A stretch of DNA of 64,000 nt from Ochotona curzoniae (GCF_017591425.1 NW_024466512.1:26217501-26281500); one strand, 5' to 3'. Counted from the stretch's first letter, positions 23,790 through 36,149 are shown. The notes: generated from the sequence alone by a model not told the origin. Numbers and translations: made by a program.

Positions 23790-24043
23790 GTGAGGGCCTC
23801 TGGCCATCCTCCCCCAGCCCAGAGACGTCCACACAGCTATCTGCCTGTGCACGGCAATGTCCATACATCTCGTCCTGGGCCTCCTGCCCATTTAACTCAT
23901 TCATAGGACCTGCAGAATTGCCAGTAGGCAGAGAGAGGATCCCTGCTTTGGGCCAGTGTTTGAGTAAGCAGGCTGGGCCAGTGTATGTTCCAGGCTTTGG
24001 GTGTTCATGGTTGTCTTGTTTGGATGCTGATATCAGGAAAGAG

Positions 24044-24327
24044 GGGAAAAAAAGCAAGCAAGCGAGAGAGACATAGAAAGAACTCAACTATCTGCTAGTT
24101 CACTCTTCAAATGGTCCACATTATCCAGGACCAGGCCAGGCCTGTGCTGGCAGCTGGAAACTCAACGAAGGTATCTCATGGATAATGGGGACTCAGTGCC
24201 TTGAGCCAATACCTGTTACCTCTCAGTCTGCCTGGACAGGAGGGGTCAAGAGCCAGCCATGAATCAAACCCAGGCACTCCTATATGACACACAGGCATCT
24301 TAGCTCATCGGTTAAATGCTCACTCCA
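24044..24327 (-). mobile_element. Old C-SINE remnant
   Basis: 'gagagagacatagaaagaac', 'atctgctagttcactcttca', 'ggaccaggccaggcctg' and 'gaatcaaacccaggcactcc', ending 'catcttagctcatcggtta'. Reverse-oriented and strongly diverged. Confidence 0.7.
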
Positions 24328-26872
24328 GATTTGTGTCTTTTAATTCTAATGAAACACCTTGCTTAGAAAATCTAGGTACAGTAATCTTTCTTCCAAGTAG
24401 TGTCTTAACAATTTTTATGTCTCTGATGTAGTTTTCTAGAAAGCAGAATGTGGTGTGCTTAGATTTAAGAAGAAACATTTCTGAAGCACGAAGTGTGTTT
24501 CTGTGCCTCCAAACCAGAGGCCTCCAATCTTTTCCTAGTGTCTCCAGCCCCATTGGGCACCAGGTACAGCAGGTTTGGTCAGTGTCATCTCCTGGGACCT
24601 TGGGTTTGTCCTTCTCTGTGCCTCAGGCTGTTCAGTCTGGAGCTTGCTTGCCTGCTTCCTCAGGCTGCTCCTGATTGGTTTTTCCACTTGAGCTTGACTG
24701 ACAAGGTGGAGCTTTAGGGACAGTTGTATCTGTTGACCCTTCTGCTTGAGCATTCCAAACAGTGCTTCTCAATTTCAAGTTTCTCCTTCTGAAATTCCAC
24801 AGAAGCACAGCATTTTCAGGCTGTTCCTCCAGCGTAGTGTAGACTTTGAAAGAACACCGAAGTTCCTTGTCTTGTTCAGAGCTCAGAGCCTGGGACTAAG
24901 TCTTCCTTCGCCTGGCTGCCTGTTCACCAACTTTGTCAATTTCGCTCTTCCTTCTCTTTCTGTGCTAACCAGGGTGAGAATGGGACCAGTGTCTATTTTT
25001 AACTATTTCCCACACTAAATAGAATTTCCTGTTTCATGCTTCTAATTTGAAAAGTAGATGAATAAAGCATTTTTTGTCACTTGGAATCTTCCCACTCTAG
25101 TCCTAAATAATTGTTTTAGTAGTCTAGTTCCTTCTCCATGCATCCCCTTTGTGTGTGGCCCCCATATTAGTTTTCTCTCCTGCATCTGTGGTCTTTAAAG
25201 TAAACAGGGTCCCAGCTCCCATGCTGACCACAGGGAAACCATTCTCCTTTCAGCCCAGTCCCACCCTGCCCCTTCCTGGCAGGCTCTAACTTTGCCCAGA
25301 AAGTGTCTATAAAACAGGACAAAGCAAAATTTTGGTTTTCTATGAACTCCTTGGTGACTCATCTTTTTAAAAAAAATTTTAAAACTCCAAACAGAAGCAA
25401 GTTGGTTCCCAGAATGAAAAGAGATTTTAAAATTCTTTTAAAAATGGGATTTGTTCCCAAGGCAACTTGTTTGTTGTTGGGAAGTGCCAAGTGTAATGCC
25501 AGCTGCTCCCACCCAGCCCTCTGACGACACCTGGAACAGCATCTCAGGCACAGAAATGCCCTCCTTCGCTTTAGGTTCCTCCCTAAACAATCAAGTTTTT
25601 TGGTTTTTAAACTCACATTCCTTTGCCCTTTTCCTTTGTCCCAGTCCTGCCCAAGAGTCTAAACATTGAAATTGTATAGCCTAAGCAGCATGTTCTTCAT
25701 AAAAAGGCCCTGCGTGTTGCTGTGAAGAAGTTGGGGTGATGGTCGTGGTGGTGGTGATTTAATTCAATGGTGGCTTCTCAGAAAGAGCAAAACTATATGT
25801 TCTACAAGTAGGAGGGCAGGAAACATTGAGAAGAATAAATGGGCCTCCTGACGCTGGCTTTTGCTGCTTCTCATGGGTCAAGTGTTCTGGGCATTGCAGC
25901 CGAGCTGACCTGGCCTGACAGTCCAGCCTCACCTCATGGACAGTGCACTCAGCAACAGCTTCTTAACAGTGCACAGTCTCCCGAGGGAATGATCTGTCCA
26001 CCTCACTTCTCTCAGTTTGTCATCCTAAAAGAATTGTCCTTTGACAACAGTCCCATCTCCCCACGCCAGCCTTCCCTGCTAGAAAGAGAGGGACTCGGAA
26101 CCTATGGCTTGGCACCAATGGTTGGAGGGCTCCCACCCATACTCTCCTTTGACTCTTCTCCCTTACCATCCTAGAATGGGGGCTTTTACTCAGGACACAC
26201 TGAGGATGGAAGGAGGTGCAGGTGTAGTGAGTTATCTGCCTTGCTCAGGGATTCTCAGCCTTTTATTTGTATCAGATCCTTGGTGTCTTGTTAGCTGACG
26301 GGTTCAGATTCTCCATGTCTTGGGGGAAGAGAAGATGTAATTCTGTGTCCAGCATGTGCTCTGAGCCTACCAGGGCTGCCAGCCCATGGGCCATGCTGGA
26401 GAGCAAGGGCTTGATGGTTCCCAGGCTTAGCTGTGAACCAGTCTGGGGCTCCCCTTGGAATGGACACTTCCAACATGGAAAAGTAGCACCACTGAAAACA
26501 GCCCTGGCTGCCTGCAGCATTGTCCCGCACTCATGAAGCAGAAACAACATCACTGTTTAGGTTGAGTTTTGGTTCCTCTTGCCAGCTGCTTGGGTCCTGC
26601 CCATAGCTTGCAAGTAGTGTTTGGAGAGTCCAGGGATGCCCTTACACCACACAAAACACTTTGATTTAGCCAACAGGGAAATGGGCAGAGGGGGTCCACT
26701 GTCACCTCCTTTGAGCCTCTCTTGGCCAGGGAGCACTCACGGGCCAGCCTCAGCTTTCCCTTGTTGTGAGTTCTCAAGCGTCCCTGTTTGCTTCTTGCCC
26801 CTGCTGATTGTGGCAGGAGGGTAGGGGCATGGCCAAGGGGGATAGTGACAGCACCAGGGGCTGGCAAATGCT

Positions 26873-26946
26873 CTATTTTTATCTCTGTGGCTGCTTTATA
26901 TTTAGCAGCTGTGATGATAAAGGTCATTTTCATGCTTAGCTGATAG
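26873..26946 (+). promoter_or_regulatory. Candidate muscle-type enhancer motif cluster
   Basis: In 74 nt: a MEF2-like CTATTTTTAT (26873-26882, one mismatch), a perfect MEF2 consensus TTATATTTAG (26896-26905), an E-box CAGCTG touching it (26906-26911), and two GATA motifs, TGATAA (26915-26920) and TGATAG (26941-26946). MEF2 plus E-box pairing is typical of muscle enhancers, and SORBS1 is strongly expressed in heart and skeletal muscle. Function is inferred from motifs only; single motifs of this length occur often by chance. Confidence 0.35.
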
Positions 26947-27194
26947 CAAGCATACACTGAACTCTCATAGGGAGATGTTGGCCTCCCTTCCACACCAGTG
27001 CCCCGGAGGCTGAGAAGCTGAGAGAGCAACTGGTGATTTAAGCTAGAAAGAGCCCTGGGTGCTGGGGGGTCTGGTTCTAGACCCATCTGGTTTTCAGTGT
27101 TATCTTGGATAATGTGAGGTCTCCTGGCTAAAGCTGCTTTTTTCTTTTCTAATGATTTCTCCTGTACCCTAAGCCAGCCAGCTTGCTACAGTGG

Positions 27195-27330
27195 CTAAAG
27201 TTGTGTCGTAGTGTTCTCATCTGTACTCTGGGGATAATGGTCACATCTGACTTCTGTGGCTATTGTGCAGATCACAAGTGTTATACGTTTATGCTCTTAA
27301 AATGGTGTCTGGTGTGATATAGCTGGCCCA
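27195..27330 (+). repeat. MIR-like ancient SINE fragment
   Basis: 'gttctcatctgtactctggg', 'gataatggtcacatc', 'tggctattgtgcagatca', then 'aaaatggtgtctggtg'. Follows forward MIR order with drift. Confidence 0.45.
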
Positions 27331-27651
27331 TGGGGTGCCGTGGTTCCACTTAGGATAAATTTTCACCAGCAGGTACCAAGAGACATTACATAGGGTCTTG
27401 CTCACTTGAAAACACTGGGACTAGGTGGCCCTCCTGGTGAGATGACCTCACCTGCAGGGCAGATGTCCACAAGGCCTGATCTGGGGGGACTTTGGGAGAC
27501 ACTGCCTTCAGCAAAGCTGCCCACTTTGGCCCTTACAGCCAGGGGACAGGGAGGACTCAGGGTTTGGGATGTTCACAGCTTATGGCAGGACTTGGTGGGC
27601 TCCCTTGGACTGTGTAAATCTCACACTCTGTGTTCTTTTCTTTTGTCACAG

Positions 27652-27681
27652 AACAGCAAAAACGACTCAGTAGCCTTCCAG
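27652..27681 (+). CDS. SORBS1: SORBS1 coding microexon e7
   Basis: 30 nt, ten codons, phase 1 to 1. With flanking bases it reads EQQKRLSSLP/D. Human has EQQKRLSSLSDPV, so it is conserved. The acceptor is tctttgttcttttcttttgtcacag, a long pyrimidine tract as expected for a very small exon; the donor is CCAG|gtaggt. Skipping it keeps frame. The basic-serine motif KRLSS resembles a basophilic kinase site (inference). Confidence 0.95.
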
Positions 27682-28454
27682 GTAGGTGAGAAATGCTTGT
27701 TTACAGGTTAACCCCTTTCCTCTTGAAGCCATGTTTTGGTGAGCCTGCCATGCACAACTAACAGGGTCCCATGTTAGTTGTCATGGGGTGGGGGCAATGA
27801 TTACTGCAGGACTCTAGAGGTGAGGGAAGCAAGCCTGGTCCCTGCCTCCTGGAGCAGCTGGCCAGGGGTAGATCAGATGAACTGGTCACTGTGCCTTCTA
27901 GGGACTGTGCTCTGAGCCTGGGGAGCAAGCACACAGCACTCTGGGTCAAGGATTATGCTCTTGGTACGTCTGTGGCAGGCCTCTCTGAAGAGGTCACCCT
28001 CTGGCCTTCATTTCTCTCCCAGGATGTGCCAGGTTGGATTGGGAAGCATGGTCAAACACCTTCCTTTTTTGGGAGTCTGAGCTGAAACGTGCAGGTAGAG
28101 ACCCATAGAGTACTGGGATCCAAGCAGGTGGGAGGCCTCACGTTGGCATCAGAACCCCCTGGAGAGCAGCATACCAAAGCTCAGGTTCCTGGGTTTGGGT
28201 GGGAATTTACATTTCTAACTGGCTCTCCTGTGATGCCCTCTGTGCTGACCACACTGCATGGCAGTGTGTCAAGGGCCACTCATGAAGGCAAATGACTTAG
28301 ATATAGGCTGGTCCCTGGGCCTGGTCCCTGATGAGATGCATGGAGAAGAAGCAGACATGTGGGCCGACAGCCTGAGGACACTCAGGACCTCCAGGAGGGG
28401 TTAGCTCTTTCCTCCTGGCTTCCTGTAGCCATTCTGCTTTAAACCCTGTCCTCC

Positions 28455-28640
28455 TGTGAACTGAGAGTTGATGCCACCTCTGGCCGGTTATGCAATGTCC
28501 CAGGGTCTCAGTTTTGCTTTCTGTCATGGGGGAAAGCAGTAGTGCTTCGCAGGTTGTGAAGACCAAATGAGGATCTGCTTCTTCCCAGCTGAGCACTGAG
28601 TGCCAGGAGCTGGGAGTGCCTGTTATCAACAGGTGCTCCA
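28455..28640 (+). repeat. MIR-like ancient SINE
   Basis: 'gggtctcagttttgctttct', 'gtcatgggggaaa', 'gcaggttgtgaagaccaaat', 'gagcactgagtgccaggagc' follow the forward MIR 3' half. Confidence 0.55.
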
Positions 28641-29214
28641 CTGAGCCATCCAGGTCAAGGCCATTTCCTTGACTGCCTCCTGTGTATCGGGTGCTCAGCT
28701 GGGCTGAGCATCTTGTAGTGTGCTTTGATAGTTTGCCAACTTCCTGTGCCGTGGGCTCCTTGTGAGAGCCTCACGAAGACAGCTGACCCCTCTCCCAGGC
28801 AGTGTCACACCAGTACTTCTGATTTTCACCTCCCAGTGAAATGGCAGGGTTAAGAATCCCTGTGCTGGTGGATAACTGCAGCCACCATTGCCTGGGCAGC
28901 TGCCGTATGACTTCTGTGACTTCTTGCCACTGCTGTCCTTTGTGATTTGTATAGTTCCTGCGCAGGGAGACCAGGGGTTCTCATAGCTCCCCACCTTTAT
29001 CAGGGTTTGGTCCCAGGACCAGAACAGGCTGCGACAGAGTCCAGAGTGCCCTTGGCTGCCCCTGCTCAGGCTGCCACTCTCCAGTGCATTCCCTGGCCAC
29101 AGCCCAGGTGGCATTGGACACAATGGTTCTGAAAGCAAAAAGAAAATGACTCTTGTGGGTTCCTCCCAGCCCAATGGAATTTGAGAGGAGTGGTGGAATG
29201 GTGACAAAGGCAGT

Positions 29215-29330
29215 CAGCCACACGCTAGGAGACCCAGATTTTGGTCCGGACCCTCCCTTGCCATTTGTTCCTGGGTGACTGACATCACCTCTTTGAGCAG
29301 GTTTCCTGCTGGAGCTTTAGGGACAATGAT
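29215..29330 (+). repeat. MIR-like ancient SINE
   Basis: 'agacccagattttggtccgg', 'ccatttgttcctgggtgact', 'catcacctctttgagcaggt' match the forward MIR centre (tRNA-derived end to core). Confidence 0.5.
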
Positions 29331-31499
29331 CTTTGCCTTGCGAAGGAGAAAGGTGCTTTGCTCTTAAGGAAAGAGCACGCAGAGAAGAGGGCTTCTTGTA
29401 GGCAGGCCCAGCTCTCCTGCTCAAGTCTGGAATCAGCCCGTTGCATCCAGGCTCCCTGGGTTGCTCAGGAGCCACTGAAGGAGAGAGGCCAGTGTGCCGG
29501 TCTCTACTTCTGCTCGGAGACCCCTGTGGTGCTTATTCCTGCCTGAGCCTTGGTGGGAATGAGCTCCCCCTGTTTGGCATTTGGCCTCTTGTGGCTTGCG
29601 CTCTGCTTGGGGAGATGGGAGAATGACATTAAGAGCTGCACTGGAAGGCTAGCTGAGGGTTCAGGGAGAGGAGGAGACACAGCCATCACAAATCTGTGGC
29701 TGTGACACAAAGGGACACCATGGCTCAGGTTGTCAGTGTCTCTTATTTAGTGGCCACACCCTTCCTTGTTAAGGCATCATGTAAATCTCCAAGGAAACTC
29801 ACCAGGATGCTGTGTGGGGTGGCATCAGTGCCTTCCCAGGGAAAAATAGCAGCGAGTTTTGCCTGTCATATGCATGGCCCTACCACCTGCCTGGTCCAGT
29901 CGTGACTTTGGACTTTCCTGATAGGTTAGCCCTCTGTTCAGGGGCTACCGTTGAGCCCTCCGTATTCCAAAACCCATTCCATCCTGAGCCACGTGACCAC
30001 AGGCTTCTAAAGTAAAATTATCTAGGGCTGTGTTTGTCATTTGAAAGGACTCTGGCAGCTAGCTTGAGGACAAAGCCATGAACTGTCAGCCTGAATTTCA
30101 CAGTTGAGTGATTGCTGATGGAGCCACTACTCTAGCAATTAGAAGACAAATTAATCTGGGTCTAGAAACCTGGGGATGGCACGTCTGGGGTTTTTCTGTC
30201 ATCTTGTATTGGAAGCTTCTCCAGGACATGTAGACAGAACTTGCCAGCAGCTCACCAGCTCCTTCTGGATCCATCAGGGCCTTCAGAGGGTGGTGATCAT
30301 GGGGACTGCTTGGCATGGCCGTACTGAGGGCAGTCTCTGGTCACTCGAGCTCCTCTTGTGTTCGCAGGCGGCCTGCCCAGACCTCGGCCCTGACGCTGGA
30401 ATTTGCTGGGTACAGAGCTTCTCCTCTAAAGCCAGGCTGGTTTAACACTTGCGAAGGTTTATGGTGGTGGTGTCAGGGATCAGGTTTCCCTGGACACTCG
30501 CTAGGCTGAGTCTCAGAATTATTGAGAAACCGTTCTAACCCCACAGACTGAGCGTGGGCTGCAGAAGTTCCTGTGCCATCTGGGCAGAGTTGCCTGTTGG
30601 CTGGACTGGGTGTCATAACAACCAAGTGTGCTGGCGTCACAGTTCTGCCTCCCCTCCACACACACAGACACAGTGCTGACTTTGTCCCAACTCTGCCTGG
30701 GTCCTGCCATCTCAGGCCGTAGCCCATCCCTTAACCTTTCTCAGAGACGTGAGCCTCTCAGGCATGAGACAGGTACTTCCCAAGCACTAGGCAGTTGCTG
30801 GGACATGTTTCTGTGCCATTTATCGTCACCCGGGGCCTTCACCTCTAGCATTTGCAGTGCCCCTGGCTTGTGCCTCTCTTGCCCAAATCTTTTGTCCTTG
30901 CAAGTTACTGCCTGACATACTCTTCCTTCCCAACCTCCATCTCCACATCTGTCCCAAGGCCTCTGCTCATTCACCCACTCAGCCTGTTCCCTGTTCCCTT
31001 CCCCCATGTGCTGTTGGAACCACTGCCTCAGAATATTCCTTTCTTTTTGCCTAAGCTGCTGCTGCCTCCACTGTTTCCATTTTGGGGATTTTGAAAGGTT
31101 TACCCTTCCACTTGTTTCTTCCCTGGCTTCGTGGCACTTTGCTGCTCTCTTCTGTCTCCTTCTGGCTCTGGGCTGCTCCACCTGCATGTGGAATTCTTTG
31201 GCTCTGTGGCAACACTAAGCTCTCGGTGTCATCGACCCCAGCTGTCGCTTTCATGTCCATGGCTCCACTGCTGGCCAGGGCGTCTCTCGGGTTACCTTTC
31301 TATTTCTCCTTGGGGTCTCGGGTTTTTCTGCTTAAAGGTGTCATGTCTTCTCAAAGCTGTTGTGTGTAGGCGGATGCAGCCATGCTTCCCTTCCCTCCCA
31401 GACACTATGCCTGCTTTGAGGGTGGCAGGGCGGGATATGGCTTCTCTGGGACTGCTGGGGTCAGGTGGACTGCAGGCCACCTCCCAGCACTGCCTTATG

Positions 31500-31655
31500 C
31501 TGGCCACATGATCCCAAGCATACTATTTTGCTGCTTTAGTTCTCTTAGCCATTTTTTCCCCCTAATGGAAGGATGATGGTAGTTTCTTCCTCACATGGTT
31601 CCTGAGAGGATGAAAGGAAATGATGAGAAGTGTAGCAGTTCAGTGCCCACCCCTG
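31500..31655 (+). repeat. MIR-like ancient SINE
   Basis: 'ttagttctcttagccatttt', 'taatggaaggatgatggtag', 'cctgagaggatgaaaggaaa', 'gtagcagttcagtgccc' follow the forward MIR 3' half, diverged. Confidence 0.4.
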
Positions 31656-32069
31656 CCAGTCCTTTGCTTGTGCTACTGTCCCCTTTGTGGGGATTACCCT
31701 TCACTTCTTCCTGGCTGGTTGATTTCCCCCATGAGAAGTCAGTCCTGAACTTGAATTCCTCAGCTGAGTAGGATGTAGCTCCTGTGTCAGCCCTCAGCAT
31801 CCATGCTCCCTTGACGGGCATCAAGGCTCTCTGCCCACTAGACTGTGAACGTGCTGAAAGTTGAGATTCTGAGAAGTTCATCTTCATACATACCCACAGG
31901 GCGGACAGGAGCTGATGCATAGTGTCTGGCAGGTGCTGGGTAAATGCCTATCCCATATGTAAATGATGTAACTTGGATGATGTTAAGTAGTTTTCTAAGC
32001 TGTAGCTCACACTTTTGTGTTTATTAGTTCTCTGTAACTTCTAATCTTGAACCAAGTTAAATAATATTG

Positions 32070-32225
32070 AATGTGCACTTAGCAAGGCACAGTTTTCTGA
32101 GTACTTTGCTGAGGGTATCTTCATAAGTCCTCTCGTAGCATTTCTGTGTGCTTGCCAATGGGAATATTATTTCCATTTTTGTGTGAGGAGACTGAGGTGA
32201 AGGGAAGTGACTGCATGAGATGAAG
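32070..32225 (-). repeat. MIR-like ancient SINE
   Basis: 'tttctgagtactttgctgag', 'gggaatattatttccatttt', 'tgtgaggagactgaggtgaa', 'gtgactgcatgagatgaagc' match the reverse MIR layout well. Confidence 0.6.
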
Positions 32226-32669
32226 CAAGAACTTCCAAGCGCTGGCTAGCCACCTCTTGTGTTTCTACTTGCTTTCTCAATTTCTAGACCAGTTGGAACT
32301 ACTCAGACAAGGTGTATTCTCCTGCAAGGCACTGTCATGCTCTTGGAACATTTTTTAAAGGGGAAGACAGCACTTTTTTAAGCTGCGCAAACCTAATGAC
32401 TACTGTCAGGTCTGCTTAACTTGGTCACGGTAGCACTCAGTCATTCTAAGATAACATGTCAAAGAGATGGCATGGCTAAATTCCAGCGAGATGTGACTTA
32501 ACGAAGACAAGTGGCCAGCCTGTGGGCCCTTGCTTGCTGATCCCTACTCTAAGCAAGGTTAGTTGCGATTGAAAATTAGTATGCTTCTCCTAGTTGGACT
32601 GTTGGGAAGGTTTTTATTGCTTTTGAGCTACCAGGAGAGCCACAGCCTGTGATTGCTTTTCATTTCCAG

Positions 32670-32842
32670 ATCCTGTCTTGGAGAGAAGAGTGGGAGAACA
32701 GCCCTTGGCACCAGCCCCGGAAAAACCCACCTCACCTGTCCGGGCCACAGAGCCAAAGGCCAAGGATGGCGGCAGGCGGGCAGTTCAGAGCGCACAGGAC
32801 TTGAGTGACACATCCATGGATGCAGTGGGCATCCCACTTCGG
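32670..32842 (+). CDS. SORBS1: SORBS1 coding exon e8 (start of SoHo region)
   Basis: 173 nt, phase 1 to 0. Reads DPVLERRVGEQPLAPAPEKP, then TSPVRATEPKAKDGGRRA, then VQSAQDLSDTSMDAVGIPLR. Human has DPVSERRVGEQDSAPTQEKPTSPGKAIEKRAKDDSRRVV...DLSDVSMDEVGIPLR. The last 15 residues belong to the sorbin homology (SoHo) domain, shared with SORBS2 and SORBS3 and binding flotillin at rafts. The first part is the variable linker and has drifted (KAIEKRAK to RATEPKAK; DEVG to DAVG). The acceptor is gcttttcatttccag; the donor is CTTCGG|gtatga, weaker than the others at +4 and +5. Confidence 0.96.
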
Positions 32843-34327
32843 GTATGAGTATTGACCTGCAAGTCCTTGTGAGACCTCATCTTAAATAGGCTGTGACAAG
32901 TGTGTACCCCATGTGCTTGTGAGCCCCCAGGAGCTGTGCTGCAGGTAGCACTTTCCCCAGAGCAGGTGGAGGATGCTCAGAAGTCTCCGGAGAAGTAGGC
33001 CTCATGGGCAAATTAATAGAAGGCTGGCTGGAACCGCATCAGAGAAACTCCTCCACAGCAGAACTACTGAGTGGCCCTGGGTCTGTAAGCCTTGGAGGGG
33101 AGAATGTTGTAGCCAGTCTTCCTTTATTATTGCTCTGTGGAGCCAATTCAGAAATTCGTGATCTGGGGTTAGAGAGGCTAAGGGCCAGGGTTCCTGTTCA
33201 AGGCTCTCATGATGGAGTGACTGAGCAGGAGACAGGAAGGGGGCCACAGGACGGATTCAGCCGGCCTCCATGGAGGAGCAGTTCTCATGATACCCGTGTT
33301 CTGGCTCTCTCCTGCTGCACAGGCGCCACCTGCAGGTCTCGGGCAGCTCCAGGGAAGCTGGAGAGTTGGGTGAATTCTGACCTGGGAGTTGGGTGAATTC
33401 AAGTCATCCCCTGCATCTGCCAGATCCTGGGCTGCAGTATGTTCTACAACTTCCATCTTGCAAATAAAATCTGTTTTTTCATCCCTCTGAAGAGGACAAT
33501 AGAAATAACAGTGGATTTTGCATCAAAAGAACTGTTCTGTGGTCCTAAGTAATGATGCAGAAAGAGAATTCCTTTTATAAATTTTTAAAGGTTTGTTTAT
33601 TTGAACGAATTACAGAGAGAGGCAAACAAAGAGAGAGACATCTTCTGTCTGCTGGTTTACTCTCCAAATGGCCGCAATGGCTGGGGCTGGACAGGGCCAG
33701 AGCCAGGAGCTTGGGAGCTTCTTCTGGATTCTCCCACATGGGTGCAGGACCCCAAGCACTTGGGCCATCCTTCATTATTCTCCCAGGCACATTAGCAGTG
33801 ATCTGGAATAAAAGTGGAGCAGCTGGGAATAAAACTGGCACTTACATGGGATACTGGGTCACAGGCAGAGGCATAACTCACTGTGTCACAGCATCAGCTC
33901 CACCTAGACCTATTTCTACAGAGTGAGCCAGAGTGGGCAGGGGCTCAGCATGGCATGGGTATATATCTCTCACAGTCTAGAATGCTTTACTTCGGTCAGC
34001 CTAGGTCACATATAAAGTAAGGTTCTCTCCATAAGTGTAATTTTATAAAATAGGAATGGACACATCTGAGGTGGATCTTCCTCCACTATTTTCAAAAACA
34101 GGCATTCTTTCGGTCAAACGTCACTGGACTGAATCAGGTCTGAATCTTCTAGTCTGGCTGCCTTTTCTTCCCCAAACATTTTGTCTTTTTAAAACAGACG
34201 TAAATGCAACACTTGTGATGTTGGATGTTGCCACTTCCCCATTTGATTTTGATTTAATAATCAGAAATGTTGCAAAACAGGCCAAGGTTTCCATTGTATT
34301 TTACTCTTTGCTTTTGTTTTTATCCAG
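32843..34327 (+). other. SORBS1: Intron e8-e9
   Basis: 1485 nt, with one old C-SINE (33582-33902) and otherwise unremarkable unique sequence. Confidence 0.88.
33582..33902 (-). mobile_element. Old C-SINE
   Basis: 'aggtttgtttatttgaacga', 'ttactctccaaatggccgca', 'cccacatgggtgcaggaccc', 'caggcacattagcagtgatc', 'gtggagcagctgggaataaa', ending 'ctcactgtgtcacagcatca'. Reverse-oriented and nearly full length. Confidence 0.88.
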
Positions 34328-34391
34328 AACACCGAGAGATCAAAAGACTGGTACAAGACCATGTTTAAACAGATCCACAAACTGAACAGAG
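34328..34391 (+). CDS. SORBS1: SORBS1 coding exon e9 (SoHo core)
   Basis: 64 nt, phase 0 to 1. Reads NTERSKDWYKTMFKQIHKL, then NR, identical to the human and mouse residues I recall. This is the most conserved part of the SoHo domain: amphipathic and basic, with aromatic residues W, Y and F. The acceptor is tttgtttttatccag; the donor is CAGAG|gtactg. Complete conservation against drift in the e8 linker agrees with the domain boundary. The phase-1 end is shared by e10, e11 and e12 acceptors, so any of these can follow. Confidence 0.98.
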
Positions 34392-36149
34392 GTACTGATT
34401 TTCATTTGTAAAACCTGTGCTGTGGACCAGGTGCTGACTGTTGCAAGTGGGGGCTGATTCATTTTGCTAGGAGAACCTATAGGCACTGGTTTGCTGATAC
34501 TGGCCATATACCTTCAGAGGATGTTGAGAGCAGCTGCGTGCCTTGTGTTTGGGAATTGAGGGTTACTCACAAGTCCTCCTTTCCAGATGAGGAATGCAGC
34601 GGGCTGAGCCTGGCAAGCTGCTGCCTGTGGTGCAGTATCCATCTGCCTGGGATGCAAACCGCTCCCACTCCCACCTGCTTCCAGTGTTAGGTCCATTTCT
34701 CCGTGTCAGCCCGTGACTGCCTTGTGGGTGGAGTGAATGGAGGGCACGCTGACCTACTGGCCATTAAAGAAACTGTGCTCTCACCTAGCTTCAGCCTCTT
34801 AAGTCCTTGTGGGACTTTGGGTCAAGCATCATAGTCTGCTGTGTTTGTCCTGCTTCCTTGCCTCTGAGGGATGTCACATGGTCTAAATGGGAATCCCTGA
34901 GGCCTTATGAAGTAGCAGCCACAGTGCACCTGTAAGGCTGGGCTGATAGGAAAAATATCTGGTCTGGGAGCCAGTCCTTGGCAGACAGCCGTGAGAGTCA
35001 GTCAAGAGCTGACACGCCAAAGCCTGCTCAAGCTGAAAGACAAGTGCTTCTAAACTAGGGGTTTACTTGCCCAGCTGCAGGTGACCCAGCATGGAGAGCC
35101 ACAGGTCAGCACTCACACAGGTCATGGCCCCATCAGCTCCCATCACTGCCAGGCTGCCAGCAGGCAGGGCTGTGGCCACACCGTGGGAAGGGTACCACTC
35201 TTCCTGCAGGCAGAGCATCCTGTCCTTCCCTGTGCCCAAATCCAGTCTGGCTGCCTGATGTGATTGACACATGAAGGCAAAGAGAAGGTGTTCTGGGTAG
35301 GGTTCCCACCTAAGCCGCAGATGTCCAGTGTCTCTACTGAGCTGCGGATGCCCACTCGCAACACTGTTAATTAGCTCCCATTGGGTTCACAGTGAATCTG
35401 GGTGTGTCCCTCTGTAGATTCAGAAATGCCAAATACTGAGCACCAGAAAGAATCAGGAGTAAAATCTGTTAGGGTTAGCTGGCTGAGCTCAGTCATAACG
35501 GCCCTACTAAGTGCTAAACCTCTGTGATTGAATATGATCAATTCCACTGGTCACTTCCTCCATCCATGTGTGACTTTACCTTGTGCAAATCTAATGCGGA
35601 TACACAGGGTGCATGCATATTAGCCAAAGACATAGTTTCATTGGCCTACTTGTATGTAGTTATTAATTCAGCCCAAACGACAGGTGCCAAACCCAACTGC
35701 TGCCCTAATGAGAGGCAGAGATATTTGCAGACTTGAGTCTCTATGTGTTTGCCTGGATTCTAATGTCTAATTACAAGCATTTGTGTAACATTTTAGTCTA
35801 GTATTTTCATTACAAAGTACTTATTATCATACTTAGTACTTCTTAACCAACAAGAAGTGAAAACTTGAAGCCATGTTCTAAAGGCCTCTTACGCATGGAG
35901 CCTGTTTCTATGTAATTCTCTGTCCCAGAAGACAATGATGTGATCCTTTCTGATGTGTCTCAGCAATTCAGGCAAAAGGACTGGATTTTCTCCTTAAAGC
36001 AGTTTGGATTTCTGACATATCGCTAGCACAGCTTGTCTTGTTCCATAAGCAAGGGGCCTGGGCCTGAACTGTGTCTGCATTTCTACTCGTTCATTCTCTC
36101 CATTTGTATCTTCCTCTATTCTCTCTCCAAAACCTGCTCCTCTGTCCAG
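34392..36149 (+). other. SORBS1: Intron e9-e10
   Basis: 1758 nt with no repeat or gene that I recognise. Ends in a long pyrimidine tract before the e10 acceptor. Confidence 0.88.

Larger units (their letters stand above)
23790..27651 (+). other. SORBS1: Intron e6-e7
   Basis: 3862 nt. Contains an old C-SINE (24044-24327), a cluster of MEF2, E-box and GATA-like motifs (26873-26946), and a MIR-like piece (27195-27330). A minus-strand open frame at 26550-27086 matches nothing known and was not called. Confidence 0.85.
27682..32669 (+). other. SORBS1: Intron e7-e8
   Basis: 4988 nt with no C-SINE. Four MIR-like fragments (28455-28640, 29215-29330, 31500-31655, 32070-32225) are the only repeats I can name. 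It is unusually free of young SINEs compared with neighbouring introns. Pyrimidine-rich sequence at 30880-31100 keeps several frames open without a credible protein. Confidence 0.8.

Noticed and set aside
26550..27086. 178-codon open frame on the minus strand
   Set aside because: No recognisable domain, no exon structure, and it overlaps ordinary intron next to the motif cluster.
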